64,000 bases of DNA, taken from contig PIZK01000036.1 of NCBI GenBank assembly GCA_002835545.1, positions 1-64,000 on the forward strand, given 5' to 3'. Positions 6,252-14,708 of this stretch are shown here, one piece after another. This DNA comes from Alteromonadales bacterium alter-6D02. Lineage in GTDB: Bacteria > Pseudomonadota > Gammaproteobacteria > Enterobacterales > Psychrobiaceae. The notes beneath the pieces were generated by a model that was not told the DNA's origin, did not search any database, and saw only the letters and a program-made list of their open reading frames with translations. The translations under genes were made by a program, and so were the position numbers. Numbering within the stretch: position 1 is the stretch's first letter; each line of letters opens with the position of its first letter.

Positions 6252-7244
6252 TTAGGTTATCTGTTCACTTAACTTGTCGCGATGATGGGCGCGTGTAAGA
6301 TCTAAATAGGGCCCTTTGGGAATAATACCCGTTGGATTAATCGTCTCGTGGCTGCCGTAGTAATGCGCTTTGGTGTATTCAATATTGACGGTGTCAGCAA
6401 TCCCTTCCACTTGGTATAAATCGCGTACATAGCCAGAGAGGTTAGGGTAGTCGGCAATGCGACGTAAATTACATTTAAAGTGGCCGACATACACAGCATC
6501 AAAGCGAATTAGGGTAGTAAATAATCGCCAGTCTGCCTCTGTAATAGTATTACCAGTTAAATATCGTTGGTAGGCTAAGCGCTTTTCTATCACATCTAAT
6601 GCATCAAATAGTTCAATGACCGCTTCGTCATAGGCTTCTTGCGTTGTTGCAAACCCTGCACGGTAAACACCATTATTAATCGTTGGATAAATAAAATCGT
6701 TAAGCTCATCAATTTCACTTAATAACTCCGGTGGGCAAAAGTCACCTTGCAGAGCACCGACTTGATCAAAAGCGGAGTTAAACATACGAATGATTTCAGA
6801 AGACTCATTACTGACAATAGTCTGCGTTTGTTTATCCCATAAAATAGGAACAGTGACTCGACCGGTATAATCCGCGTGAGCCGCGGTATAAATTTCATGT
6901 GCATACTGTGCATTAAAGATTGGGTCGCTAATCACCCCATCACCTTCGGCAAAGGTCCAGCCTTGCCCACCCATGTAAGCGTTAACGATAGAGATTGAAA
7001 TCATCTCTTCTAAGCCCTTTAGCTTACGATAAATCATTGTGCGATGTGCCCAAGGGCAGGCGAGTGATACATAGAGATGATAGCGATTAGGCTCTGCTTT
7101 GAAACCGGCTGTGCCAGAAGGTCCTGCACTGCCATCAGCAGTGATCCAATTGCGAAAACTAGGTGTGGTGCGTTCGAATCGACCGCCTGATTTTTTAGTG
7201 TCGTACCATTGGTCATGCCATTTTCCGTCGACTAATAATCCCAT
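6252..7244 (-). CDS. yqjG: Glutathionyl-hydroquinone reductase
   Basis: A 330-residue xi-class glutathione transferase that reduces glutathionyl-hydroquinones, releasing hydroquinone and GSSG. The catalytic Cys63 is in LACPWAHRT, the hallmark of the family; the conserved MGGQGW, SNESSEIIRMFN and LTGNTITEADWRLFTTLIRFD segments follow in order. Length matches E. coli YqjG (328). It is the first of three same-strand genes, with pirin and DoxX upstream. DoxX and pirin are frequent neighbours of this enzyme, pointing to quinone or electrophile detoxification. YqjG and YqjF (a DoxX protein) are also adjacent in E. coli. Confidence 0.95.
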   Translation of the reverse strand: MGLLVDGKWHDQWYDTKKSGGRFERTTPSFRNWITADGSAGPSGTAGFKAEPNRYHLYVSLACPWAHRTMIYRKLKGLEEMISISIVNAYMGGQGWTFAEGDGVISDPIFNAQYAHEIYTAAHADYTGRVTVPILWDKQTQTIVSNESSEIIRMFNSAFDQVGALQGDFCPPELLSEIDELNDFIYPTINNGVYRAGFATTQEAYDEAVIELFDALDVIEKRLAYQRYLTGNTITEADWRLFTTLIRFDAVYVGHFKCNLRRIADYPNLSGYVRDLYQVEGIADTVNIEYTKAHYYGSHETINPTGIIPKGPYLDLTRAHHRDKLSEQIT

Positions 7245-7316
7245 GAGTTTACTCCAAAATAATTAATGTGTTGTGATGATTGATATGAGTTAGCGGGCTG
7301 TATCATTGTTAGTGGG

Positions 7317-8162
7317 CTAAAAAAGCCCACGTTGATAATCCAAAAACGCTTGGCGAACTTCAGCTTGAGTATTCATTACAAAGGGGCCTCCACGCGCAAC
7401 GGGTTCGTTCAGTGGTTGTCCTGCGATGAGTAATAACCGAGTTGATTGTTCCTTTGCTGCCAAGTGAACGGCATCCCCATCGGATAAAATACCAAGGCCT
7501 TTTGCCTTCAGTGTTTTTGGTTCATTGTTTCCTATAATTTGAACGAGGCCTTCAAGGACATAAATGAATGCGTTGTGGCCTAGGGCTAGCGATTGTTTAA
7601 ACTCACTTTGGGCAGATAACTCAATGTCCATATAAGTAGGGTAGACATAATTATTTCGGACAGGTCCAATTGTGCCCTGATCTGTTTTACCTGCAATCAC
7701 TTTGACACTCCCCCCACTTTTTAAGCGTTCAGTGGTGATGCTTTGTGGTGAATACTCTTGGTAATCAGGGGCTGTCATTTTGTTGCATTTAGGTAAGTTG
7801 ACCCATAATTGAAAGCCTTGTAGTAGGCCATTTTCTTGCTCTGGCATTTCAGAATGTAAAATGCCACGACCAGCTGTCATCCATTGCACTCCGCCTGGTT
7901 CAATAACACCTTCATGACCTGCATTATCTTTATGGCGCATTTTTCCATTGAGTAAATACGTTACCGTCTCAAAGCCGCGGTGAGGGTGTTCTGGAAACCC
8001 GCCGATATAATCTTGTGCTTGATCACTTTCAAAGCAATCGAGTAATAAAAAGGGATCAAGCATATTTAAATCAGGTGAACCAATAATGCGTGTTAACTTT
8101 ACGCCGTCACCATCTGCGGTGTTGATGCCCGAATAAGTGTGAATTAAGCTTCTGTTACTCAT
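7317..8162 (-). CDS. Pirin family protein
   Basis: A 281-residue bicupin of the pirin family; the bacterial relative YhhW is a quercetin 2,3-dioxygenase. The metal site is complete in the N-terminal cupin: His59 and His61 in PEHPHRGFETVTY, then His103 and Glu105 in GILHSEMP. The C-terminal cupin (about 165-250) and the final GGPFVMNT signature are present. It lies between the DoxX and glutathionyl-hydroquinone reductase genes on the same strand, so it probably belongs to the same quinone or flavonoid stress response. The actual substrate is unknown. Confidence 0.93.
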   Translation of the reverse strand: MSNRSLIHTYSGINTADGDGVKLTRIIGSPDLNMLDPFLLLDCFESDQAQDYIGGFPEHPHRGFETVTYLLNGKMRHKDNAGHEGVIEPGGVQWMTAGRGILHSEMPEQENGLLQGFQLWVNLPKCNKMTAPDYQEYSPQSITTERLKSGGSVKVIAGKTDQGTIGPVRNNYVYPTYMDIELSAQSEFKQSLALGHNAFIYVLEGLVQIIGNNEPKTLKAKGLGILSDGDAVHLAAKEQSTRLLLIAGQPLNEPVARGGPFVMNTQAEVRQAFLDYQRGLF

Positions 8163-8221
8163 GGTGTTCCTCTGATGTATGATTAGTGTTAAGTGTCGAT
8201 GTCTGTTGAAGGAACATTGAT

Positions 8222-8617
8222 TTAACTTGTTGTGCGGTTGTCTAACGCATAAGCACCAGGACCTTGGGCTACTAGCATTAAAAAACCGCCCGCAATTGCA
8301 ATATTTTTCATAAACATGCCCATTTGCATTTGGTCAGAAAAATCTGCATGAAATATCACCGCAGAAATAACGCTAAATCCAGCTAATGCGGTTGCGACAA
8401 GCTTGGTTTGCCAACCCACTATAATCGCTAGGCCGCCCAAAACTTCTAGGGCTATAACGATTGGCAGTAACATACCGGGCACTCCCATTGCTTCCATGTA
8501 TCCTTGAGTGCCGGCATACGATGAGATTTTACTTAAGCCTGACATAAAGAAGATAGTTGCTAGAAATAGACGGCCTGCTGGTGCGCTGATTGATTGTATT
8601 ACTGTGTTATTACTCAT
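8222..8617 (-). CDS. DoxX family inner-membrane protein
   Basis: A 131-residue protein with four predicted membrane segments (about 15-35, 50-68, 73-90, 100-120). The opening RLFLATIFFMSGLSKI is the DoxX signature. Related E. coli YqjF and YphA are adjacent to redox or quinone-stress genes. It is the promoter-proximal gene of the DoxX-pirin-reductase set and diverges from the LysR regulator, which probably controls it. Confidence 0.92.
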   Translation of the reverse strand: MSNNTVIQSISAPAGRLFLATIFFMSGLSKISSYAGTQGYMEAMGVPGMLLPIVIALEVLGGLAIIVGWQTKLVATALAGFSVISAVIFHADFSDQMQMGMFMKNIAIAGGFLMLVAQGPGAYALDNRTTS

Positions 8618-8765
8618 AAGGTTTCTCCAATGTATTTTATGTGATTAGCGATTCGATAAGTAAATTTTAGTTGTTGATTAAATTTCAATAAACAGTAATA
8701 TTTGTAAATAATAATTCACTAAAATAGAACAATGTTGTTTTGGTTTAACAGATAAGGGATGCAAG

Positions 8766-9686
8766 ATGGGGCAACTAGAAGACATGGCGTTGTTAGTACG
8801 TATTGTCGACGCTGGTGGAATAGGCAAAGCAGCAGACCAGTTAAGTATGGCTAAATCAGCAGTCAGTAAGCGCTTAAAAGATTTAGAAACTCGCTTAGGG
8901 ACTCAGTTGTTGTCACGGACGACACGAAAATCAACGTTAACAGAAGCGGGTTCTTTGTATTATCAACGCGCAATGACCATTATCGATGAGGTTGCCGAGT
9001 TAAACGCACAAACACAAGAAGTGAAAACATCGTTATCGGGGAAACTAAAAATAACGATGCCATTATCTTTTGGTTTATTACATTTAGCGCCAGTGATTGA
9101 TGAGTTTTCTAAACTTCACCCAAAGCTGAATTTACAGATTGATTTCGTTGATAGGCATATTGATCTACTCGCGGAAGGCTATGAGCTGGCAATCAGGATT
9201 GCTGAATTGAAGGACTCTAGTTTAAAAGCAAGACGCTTAACTCCTATTCATCATGTGCTATGTGCCAGCCCTGATTACGTTGCTAAGCGCGGAGAAATTG
9301 AAACAGTAGAACAACTTCACAATCAAGACTTTTTACAATACGCCAATCTAGGGCAAACCGGAACAAGCCAAGGTAAGGTCAGTCTGACCGATAAAGACGG
9401 CATAATACATACAGTGCAACTCAATACCGTGATCACGGCAAACAATGGTGATTTTCTAAAGTCGATGTCGATTAACGGCAAAGGACTTTGCTTTTTACCT
9501 ACGTTTATCGCTTATGAAGCAATTCAATCAGGGGAGCTGGTGACGTTAATGAATGATTTTCAGTTACCAGGTCTTAATGCTTATGCCGTGTACCCGCAAA
9601 CTCGATTTTTGTCTGAACGTTGTCGTGCGTTAATTGATTTTATCGCTCAGCGTTTTGGCGATAAGCCGTATTGGGATGAGTATTAA
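8766..9686 (+). CDS. LysR-family transcriptional regulator
   Basis: A 306-residue LysR regulator. The winged helix-turn-helix covers residues 1-60 (VDAGGIGKAADQLSMAKSAVSKRLKDLE and LLSRTTRKSTLTEAG), followed by a linker helix and a periplasmic-binding-protein-like effector domain (about 90-300). Its sequence is closest in look to the DhcR/AaeR-like group that responds to small aromatics or quinones, but the inducer is not known. It is divergent from the DoxX-pirin-glutathionyl-hydroquinone reductase genes across 148 bases, the classical arrangement for a LysR protein controlling its neighbours. Confidence 0.92.
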   Translation: MGQLEDMALLVRIVDAGGIGKAADQLSMAKSAVSKRLKDLETRLGTQLLSRTTRKSTLTEAGSLYYQRAMTIIDEVAELNAQTQEVKTSLSGKLKITMPLSFGLLHLAPVIDEFSKLHPKLNLQIDFVDRHIDLLAEGYELAIRIAELKDSSLKARRLTPIHHVLCASPDYVAKRGEIETVEQLHNQDFLQYANLGQTGTSQGKVSLTDKDGIIHTVQLNTVITANNGDFLKSMSINGKGLCFLPTFIAYEAIQSGELVTLMNDFQLPGLNAYAVYPQTRFLSERCRALIDFIAQRFGDKPYWDEY

Positions 9687-9714
9687 ATAAAAAGGCACTG
9701 CTTTTAGCAGTGCC
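9684..9714 (-). terminator. Intrinsic terminator of the peptidase-like gene
   Basis: GGCACTGC (9694-9701) pairs with GCAGTGCC (9707-9714) around a TTTTA loop. Read on the minus strand it is followed by TTTTTATTTAA, so it terminates the leftward gene at 9748. The T-run overlaps the stop of the rightward LysR gene, for which it could also serve weakly. Confidence 0.8.
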
Positions 9715-9747
9715 CTGATAAAGTGTGATACTTGAATGATAGACAAC

Positions 9748-10932
9748 TCACTTAAAAGTCAATGAGGCTTGTTTTAGCATTTCGGTAATTTGCTCCACAA
9801 TATGCTTAGAGCTTTGCGGTTCAAAGGCTTTTATGCGCGGGGTATGGATATGGCCCACAGGTAAGGTTAAGTTTAATTTATCGCGCAGTGCAATAGAGCG
9901 ATAAGATATTTCATTTGATAGATAGCTACCACCAGAGCCTTGCACAGAGGTTTGACCCTCTAGCTGAGCTAAATTTTTGGCGTTAAACTCACCATTCTCA
10001 AGAGTCGTGACTTGGTGATTATCATTGATTTGATAGGGACCTTTGGCTTGTTGCATCTTTTTTGCTGGCAGTGAGAACTCAACAAACTCATCGCCTTGGT
10101 GATATTGACCGTTTAGTAAAGGAACAAGAGGATTAGTTGGGCTTGCGCCTGTGATGACATTCCTATTGCCGGGTATCGTTGCCGAGCGGCGTTTACCAGG
10201 GAAACGTTCCAAGTCAAAATGCTCGCGCCCCATTGAGATGGTGGCGATTAAATCGATACGTTGCTCTGTTTGCATTAATGGTGTCAGGATTCGTTCGATT
10301 AAGTCTTGGTCAAAATCATCAAACCGTACAGGGATCATCACCGATTCAATTTGAGTTTTGACACCGTTTAGCTCGATTATTTTTCCGTCAAGCATCATTG
10401 CAGCAACACCAGATGGGTTACTTTGGTTTAGGTTACGGTCGAGCAAGAAGGGATCAAAACCTGTGACAAAGATACGTTTAATATTTTTATTGGGTAGATA
10501 ACTTATATCGTTAAGTCCGCGAGAGTTATCTTCCCATGTTTGAAGTAGTTCTTGTTGTTGTGCTTGAGGTAAAGCCGCGGCGTTTTGTTTGATCAGTGCT
10601 CGACCATTTAATCGCGCCCAATAAAGTGCACGGTCATCGGCGTCATTTAATGTGTTTAAATCAACCTTCGCACTTGTCCATAATGAGCCTGCAATGTTGG
10701 TGACCGCTTTGTGTTTTGAATCAAAGTCACTGTATTGCTCTAATTGAGCTAACAGTAGATCTAATCGTTGTTGATAGCGATTGGCGATAAGTGGGAATTG
10801 CTGTTGAGCTTGGCTAACGCGTTGCTCTTCAGGGTCTAGGGCTAGGCTAACTTGTTTGTTCATCGTTGATTGGCAACCTAAGAGTGACGCAAGGGCCAAA
10901 GCAAGGCCTGATGTTTTAAGAAGTTTGTTCAT
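9748..10932 (-). CDS. Pyroglutamyl-peptidase-like lipoprotein with Ser at the Cys position
   Basis: A 394-residue lipoprotein (lipobox ASLLGC, Cys20) whose residues 152-390 follow the C15 pyroglutamyl peptidase fold: VTGFDPF at 156-162, NPSG at 172-175, the ERF near 242, GSYLSNEISYR at 335-345 and GHIHTP at 360-365. In active pyroglutamyl peptidases the catalytic Cys lies in the (A/G)xYxCN motif; here this reads SYLSN, so Ser339 replaces Cys. The His (363) and Glu (242) equivalents seem kept. Residues 21-150 form a helical extension not found in the cytoplasmic enzymes. It may be a serine-type or inactive envelope relative. The family is common in marine gammaproteobacteria; function unproven. 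Confidence 0.8.
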   Translation of the reverse strand: MNKLLKTSGLALALASLLGCQSTMNKQVSLALDPEEQRVSQAQQQFPLIANRYQQRLDLLLAQLEQYSDFDSKHKAVTNIAGSLWTSAKVDLNTLNDADDRALYWARLNGRALIKQNAAALPQAQQQELLQTWEDNSRGLNDISYLPNKNIKRIFVTGFDPFLLDRNLNQSNPSGVAAMMLDGKIIELNGVKTQIESVMIPVRFDDFDQDLIERILTPLMQTEQRIDLIATISMGREHFDLERFPGKRRSATIPGNRNVITGASPTNPLVPLLNGQYHQGDEFVEFSLPAKKMQQAKGPYQINDNHQVTTLENGEFNAKNLAQLEGQTSVQGSGGSYLSNEISYRSIALRDKLNLTLPVGHIHTPRIKAFEPQSSKHIVEQITEMLKQASLTFK

Positions 10933-11055
10933 TATAGATTCTTTTATTGTTGTTGTATCCTTAGTGTACCTGCTCTGCTATTTGAGGATAAAGTATAATT
11001 TTAACTTTATGGCTTGATTAGACTTCATTGGTCAGCATCATTTGTTGTTATGCGG

Positions 11056-11095
11056 AAATAAGGCGACTAAATCCATATTAAAATAGCCGCCTTGT
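11056..11095 (-). terminator. Weak hairpin after the small lipoprotein gene
   Basis: AAGGCG with CTA, and TAG with CGCCTT, form an imperfect stem with a large loop just beyond the stop at 11099. On the minus strand only a short T-run (TTATTT) follows, so termination would be inefficient. Confidence 0.35.
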
Positions 11096-11098
11096 TCT

Positions 11099-11602
11099 TT
11101 ACCTTAGGCTGAAAGTTGGTTGCAGCTCCCCAGAGGTATATTGCCACTCGTATTCCTTAAAAGGGGAAGCTTGAGTGTAAAGCCAAACTTGGGCGACAAG
11201 TTTAACTTGTGGCTGACTCAGTAAAATTGTTTGTTTGAAGACTCCGTTATTGAGTGGGGTTCTCAATAAGCAACTCTCAAAGTTAACGTTAATGCCTTGT
11301 GGCGGTGCAGGGCACACATTTAAATAGGCTCGTTCATTGAGATCGGGTAGAAACACATCAATCTGTAATTCCACATCTGAGGTTAAGGAAAATCCAGGTT
11401 CGATGATTAAATCAGTCGTTTTTGTCGCCCCTTGAGCGGAGTTTGTTGGTGTGGTTGTTACTTGTGGCTCCGTTGGCTGTGTACTTGGTGTCTGGCTTAT
11501 TGTTGGTTGCGCAGTGGCTGATTCATCACTTCCACCTCCGCCACATGATGTAATAGAGAGCAGAGTAACAACAAGGATAGTTTTAGAGTAATTCATAATC
11601 AT
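11099..11602 (-). CDS. Small secreted lipoprotein, unknown function
   Basis: A 167-residue lipoprotein with lipobox SITSC (Cys20) followed by GGGGSDES, a typical flexible tether, and a Thr/Pro/Gln-rich linker to about residue 62. The rest is a compact beta-rich domain with two Cys (in LNVCPAP and ESCLL) that may pair. No family was recognised. The stop of the LruC protein gene and this start are four bases apart, so the two are one operon and probably act together at the cell surface. An alternative start is Met3. Confidence 0.8.
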   Translation of the reverse strand: MIMNYSKTILVVTLLSITSCGGGGSDESATAQPTISQTPSTQPTEPQVTTTPTNSAQGATKTTDLIIEPGFSLTSDVELQIDVFLPDLNERAYLNVCPAPPQGINVNFESCLLRTPLNNGVFKQTILLSQPQVKLVAQVWLYTQASPFKEYEWQYTSGELQPTFSLR

Positions 11603-11606
11603 TCAC

Positions 11607-13679
11607 CTATTGTTCAATTGTCTTTTGAGCGGTTGGGTTATTAAACCATGTTGGGTTTTGTAGACCGTTCGTTTGTGAAAATGCTTCAAAGGATGGATAG
11701 GCGTTGAGTAAATCAACCTTTTCAATGGGATGAGCCCATGCATCACCGATCTTTAATGCCCATGGTAAGCCGTTATCTGTTTGATAATATAGTGACTTGT
11801 CGGGGTCGCTATAGTCATCTCCCGTGGTTAATAAACTGTCGTCAAACGCTTCGGTTGGTGCTTGGTTTTTAAGGTGAACCTCCCAACCTCGGGTATTTCC
11901 ATTGCTAATATGAGGGCCATGATAGTGACCTGCAGCAGCAAAGATGAAAGGGTCAAGTAACCCTGACGGCGCATTCGCTTGAGCGATAGGTGTTATCAAC
12001 GGTAATCTCACTCTGAAATAGACTTTATTGATATCACGGCAATTAGTTTGGACTCGGAAGTATTCACAACCTGCGGGTAGTACAACATGATCCCAAACAT
12101 CAGGCACAATCATGATAATTGCTTCATCGCGTCCAGTCTCAACAGGGTTAGTGTTTTGCAATTGATTGGCTACTTCATAGTGAATCTTATCGGTGTCGAT
12201 GTTTGAGGCGTCAACTCCCTGTAGCCTAACGGCAAAGCCGTTATGATAACTTGCGCCAACACCGGTGATTTCACCTTCAACTTGATAGGAAATGACTTGA
12301 TCCTCTTTGACATAAGTTTTAGTACGATAATTTAACACTAAGTCATTAAAGTCAAAGTCGCCTTTTTGTGGCCAAAAGTCTTCGTAAGCCAAGGTAACCC
12401 AGTCAACCCCTCCTGGATAGGCCTGAACGCTTACACCATTACTTGTTACATCAATAAGGTAGTCTTCGACTTCGCCATTATCGACTCCTCCCGTGGCGGA
12501 CATTTCTGATTCAGCCGAGACACGAAACCTCACCCAAGTTTGGCCCACAACTGCGGAAATCGGTACATTAATGGTGCTGATATTAGTTCCTGCGATGACT
12601 GGTGCTGCCTCAATGGCCTGTTCGTTTTCATCGAACGTGCCGCTATGATCCCAATCGACCCACGCGTTGAGAAAGCCTTCGGCTGAAGCGCTCGTTATGA
12701 CAATCGTTTCAAGTCCGGTTTCAAAGCCTGTGACAAAAGCAACGCCATCATCATCGTCATCGACATTGGGGATTGCTTCACCACTAACCGCTGTGCCAAG
12801 GTATAAACCGTTCAAATCAAGCGCATGCCGTGCACCGTTATCATCAAGGGATGTGCCATAACTAGATGGGGCATCACCATAATCAATGCTGGTGTCATCA
12901 TCGTCAACTAGTGGTGCTGTCGCACAACGTGCGCCATCATTACTCGATGATGATGGTCCATAAGCAAATAGCTCTGCAGTAGGTGAGCTTTCACTTACAT
13001 TAATTCTGAAAACGTATCCATCACTGTTGCGACTAATATAGAACTTGCCGGAAGCATCAAAGTAGACCGCACCGAAGGTGCCTGATTGACCCACATTGCC
13101 TAATAATTGACTAGACCCTGTCGTCGGGTCTAGTTGATGAAGGTCACCGTTGCTATCGACACTATAGAGCAACCCAGTCAGCGGGTGAAATGCAAAGTCA
13201 TAGATCCTGAGGTCGAGAGCTGCACCGTTAATGATCTGAGTTGCTTGTTTATAGGTTGGATCTTCACTATCAAGGGAAATACGATAAAGGCCATAGCTGG
13301 CACCTCGGCGATAGGCATAATATGCGTTATCAGACACAGCAACGTCACCAACATAGAAACTAATGTTGGGTAAACCCGTGATCCCATCGATTGGGAGGAC
13401 TTGATAATCTCTGCCAATTTTAACCAGCGTGTTTGCTTCATAGCCAAAGCCATAAAGAAAGCGGTCATGAACACTAAAACCTATTGCGTTAACTTTCCCT
13501 GAGGTATTCATCTGGGATGAGAGAGTTTGTGAATTACCGGTGGCAAGGTTTACACCAAACAGGTTCGCTTTTGATTGTTGAATCAAAAATGCTTTTGATG
13601 GGCAGGTGGCAAATGGCTCCGCAATGGCGTTAAACGTTGATAAAAAAATCAGGCCCATGAGCCCTATTGATATTCTCAT
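11607..13679 (-). CDS. Secreted LruC-domain protein with GEVED domain
   Basis: A 690-residue exported protein. A signal peptide (cleavage after AIA, residue 20) leads to a beta-propeller-like region (about 25-250, DUF6923 type: repeated FLYGFG, LYSVDSNGDLHQLDP). An Asp-rich linker and a GEVED domain follow (about 265-412; VDWDHSGTFDENEQ and the NGEVEDYLIDV signature). The C-terminal LruC domain spans about 420-685 (WPQKGDFDFNDLVLNY, GWEVHL). Asp-rich runs around 255 and 307 look like Ca2+ sites. LruC proteins were first named in Leptospira as outer-surface antigens; in marine bacteria their role is unknown. It is co-transcribed with the small lipoprotein downstream. Confidence 0.9.
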   Translation of the reverse strand: MRISIGLMGLIFLSTFNAIAEPFATCPSKAFLIQQSKANLFGVNLATGNSQTLSSQMNTSGKVNAIGFSVHDRFLYGFGYEANTLVKIGRDYQVLPIDGITGLPNISFYVGDVAVSDNAYYAYRRGASYGLYRISLDSEDPTYKQATQIINGAALDLRIYDFAFHPLTGLLYSVDSNGDLHQLDPTTGSSQLLGNVGQSGTFGAVYFDASGKFYISRNSDGYVFRINVSESSPTAELFAYGPSSSSNDGARCATAPLVDDDDTSIDYGDAPSSYGTSLDDNGARHALDLNGLYLGTAVSGEAIPNVDDDDDGVAFVTGFETGLETIVITSASAEGFLNAWVDWDHSGTFDENEQAIEAAPVIAGTNISTINVPISAVVGQTWVRFRVSAESEMSATGGVDNGEVEDYLIDVTSNGVSVQAYPGGVDWVTLAYEDFWPQKGDFDFNDLVLNYRTKTYVKEDQVISYQVEGEITGVGASYHNGFAVRLQGVDASNIDTDKIHYEVANQLQNTNPVETGRDEAIIMIVPDVWDHVVLPAGCEYFRVQTNCRDINKVYFRVRLPLITPIAQANAPSGLLDPFIFAAAGHYHGPHISNGNTRGWEVHLKNQAPTEAFDDSLLTTGDDYSDPDKSLYYQTDNGLPWALKIGDAWAHPIEKVDLLNAYPSFEAFSQTNGLQNPTWFNNPTAQKTIEQ

Positions 13680-13909
13680 GATGTGCTCCCCTCTGTTAAT
13701 CTATTAGGTAGCAGCATGAAACGTGCCTAAATTAAATTTATGATTTTTAAGTACTTAATTTTTTGATGGCGAGCATTTCTGAAATAAAGATGCAATTTGC
13801 ATTATATTTTGCAATATCACTTACTATGAGATTCTTAGATTGAGACTAGCCCAGGTTACAAATTAGTTAGCTATTAGACAGCATATAGTGACAAAAAGGC
13901 GTTAATACC
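13680..13909. other. Non-coding spacer between divergent units
   Basis: No gene or repeat was recognised here. It separates the leftward LruC gene from the rightward rimP leader transcript and must hold the LruC promoter, which could not be pinpointed. Confidence 0.4.
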
Positions 13910-13937
13910 TTGAATCTTTTATTTGCTGGCGTATAAT
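13910..13937 (+). promoter_or_regulatory. Strong sigma70 promoter of the rimP-nusA-infB operon
   Basis: TTGAAT (13910-13915), a 16-base spacer and a perfect TATAAT (13932-13937). Transcription should start near 13944, giving a leader of about 270 nucleotides before rimP. Confidence 0.75.
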
Positions 13938-13943
13938 GTTTGC

Positions 13944-14096
13944 CATTAAACAAGTATCTTGTATTTTTACGTTTGAAAGAAGCGACAAAGACTGAGATAT
14001 CAAGCCCACAGGCAAGCAACATCTGCCAGTGGCTATCAGGTAACCCTGATAACAGGGTCCAGTTTTAAACCCCGCTTTTATGTGGGGTTTTTTATT
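13944..14096 (+). ncRNA. rimP leader, structured attenuator RNA
   Basis: Between the promoter and rimP lies a structured RNA ending in a strong terminator. Visible elements are a stem AGCC(C)AC/GTGGCT enclosing GGCA/TGCC (about 14001-14037), then TATCAGG/CCTGATA, which is mutually exclusive with CCCTG/CAGGG (about 14036-14057), and finally CCCCGC...GTGGGG followed by TTTTTTATT (about 14070-14094). A conserved attenuator-like rimP leader upstream of rimP-nusA in gammaproteobacteria is known (Rfam rimP family), and position and layout fit it. The match was made by eye only. A covariance-model search would decide. Confidence 0.65.
14070..14096 (+). terminator. Attenuator terminator in the rimP leader
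   Basis: ACCCCGC/GTGGGGT with the loop TTTTAT, then TTTTTTATT. Placed before the first gene of the operon, it must be read through or antiterminated for expression; NusA autoregulation is a plausible control. Confidence 0.8.
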
Positions 14097-14160
14097 ACCC
14101 TAATACATGCTTTAGCGTGTAGAACTAACATCAAGCGAATTGATAGTTCGCTTTTAAACT

Positions 14161-14182
14161 GGGCTTTTTAGCCCTTTTTTTG
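14161..14182 (+). terminator. Second terminator directly before rimP
   Basis: GGGC TTTTTA GCCC followed by TTTTTTTG, ending only about 30 bases before the rimP start. A third hairpin (AGCGAA/TTCGCT at about 14134-14154) precedes it. Two terminators in tandem inside one leader suggest tight control by termination. Confidence 0.7.
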
Positions 14183-14214
14183 TTTTAGACCAAAATTTTT
14201 TATAGGAGTGAGTG

Positions 14215-14670
14215 TTGTCTACCATTGATAATCGCTTAACAGAAATGCTTGAACCAGCTGTAGAAGCGGCAGGGTTCGAATTAGTCGGTATTGAATATAT
14301 TCGTGCCGGAAAACATTCAATTTTACGCTTATTTATTGATCACGAAAATGGAATTGACGTTGATGACTGTGTAGAAGTAAGTCACCAGGTTAGTGCTGTT
14401 CTTGATGTGGAAGACCCAATCACGACTGAATACAATCTTGAAGTTTCATCGCCAGGCTTAGATCGTCCGCTGTTTAAAGCGCACCACTACAGCAGCCGTA
14501 TCGGTGAAATCGTTACATTACAAACTGTTATGCCAACAGACGGTCGTCGTAAATTCAAAGGCGAAATCGTTAGTGTTGACGGTAACATGGTTACGTTAAA
14601 AGTTGATGGACAAGAATATACCATTGCATTAGCTAACGTTAAAAAAGCTAATATTGTTCCACAATTTTAA
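14215..14670 (+). CDS. rimP: Ribosome maturation factor RimP
   Basis: A 151-residue RimP, needed for 30S subunit maturation. Signatures are [34 protein letters not shown] and [15 protein letters not shown], then the C-terminal SH3-like domain (about 90-150). The TTG at 14215 was chosen: it gives the family N-terminus [11 protein letters not shown] and lies six bases from GGAG at 14204; the GTG one codon earlier would be too close to that site. It is the first gene of the rimP-nusA-infB-rbfA-truB operon. Confidence 0.95.
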   Translation: MSTIDNRLTEMLEPAVEAAGFELVGIEYIRAGKHSILRLFIDHENGIDVDDCVEVSHQVSAVLDVEDPITTEYNLEVSSPGLDRPLFKAHHYSSRIGEIVTLQTVMPTDGRRKFKGEIVSVDGNMVTLKVDGQEYTIALANVKKANIVPQF

Positions 14671-14708
14671 AAGTTAAGTTTTAAAAATAAGGGTAAGAGG
14701 CAACATAA

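Noticed and set aside
13944-14100. tRNA-fMet (metY) expected before rimP
   Set aside because: No cloverleaf, T-loop GGTTCGAATCC or CCA end is present; the RNA here is a leader with a terminator.
14070-14182. Terminators before rimP as the end of an upstream gene
   Set aside because: No rightward gene lies upstream between the promoter at 13910 and the terminators, so they belong to the leader itself.
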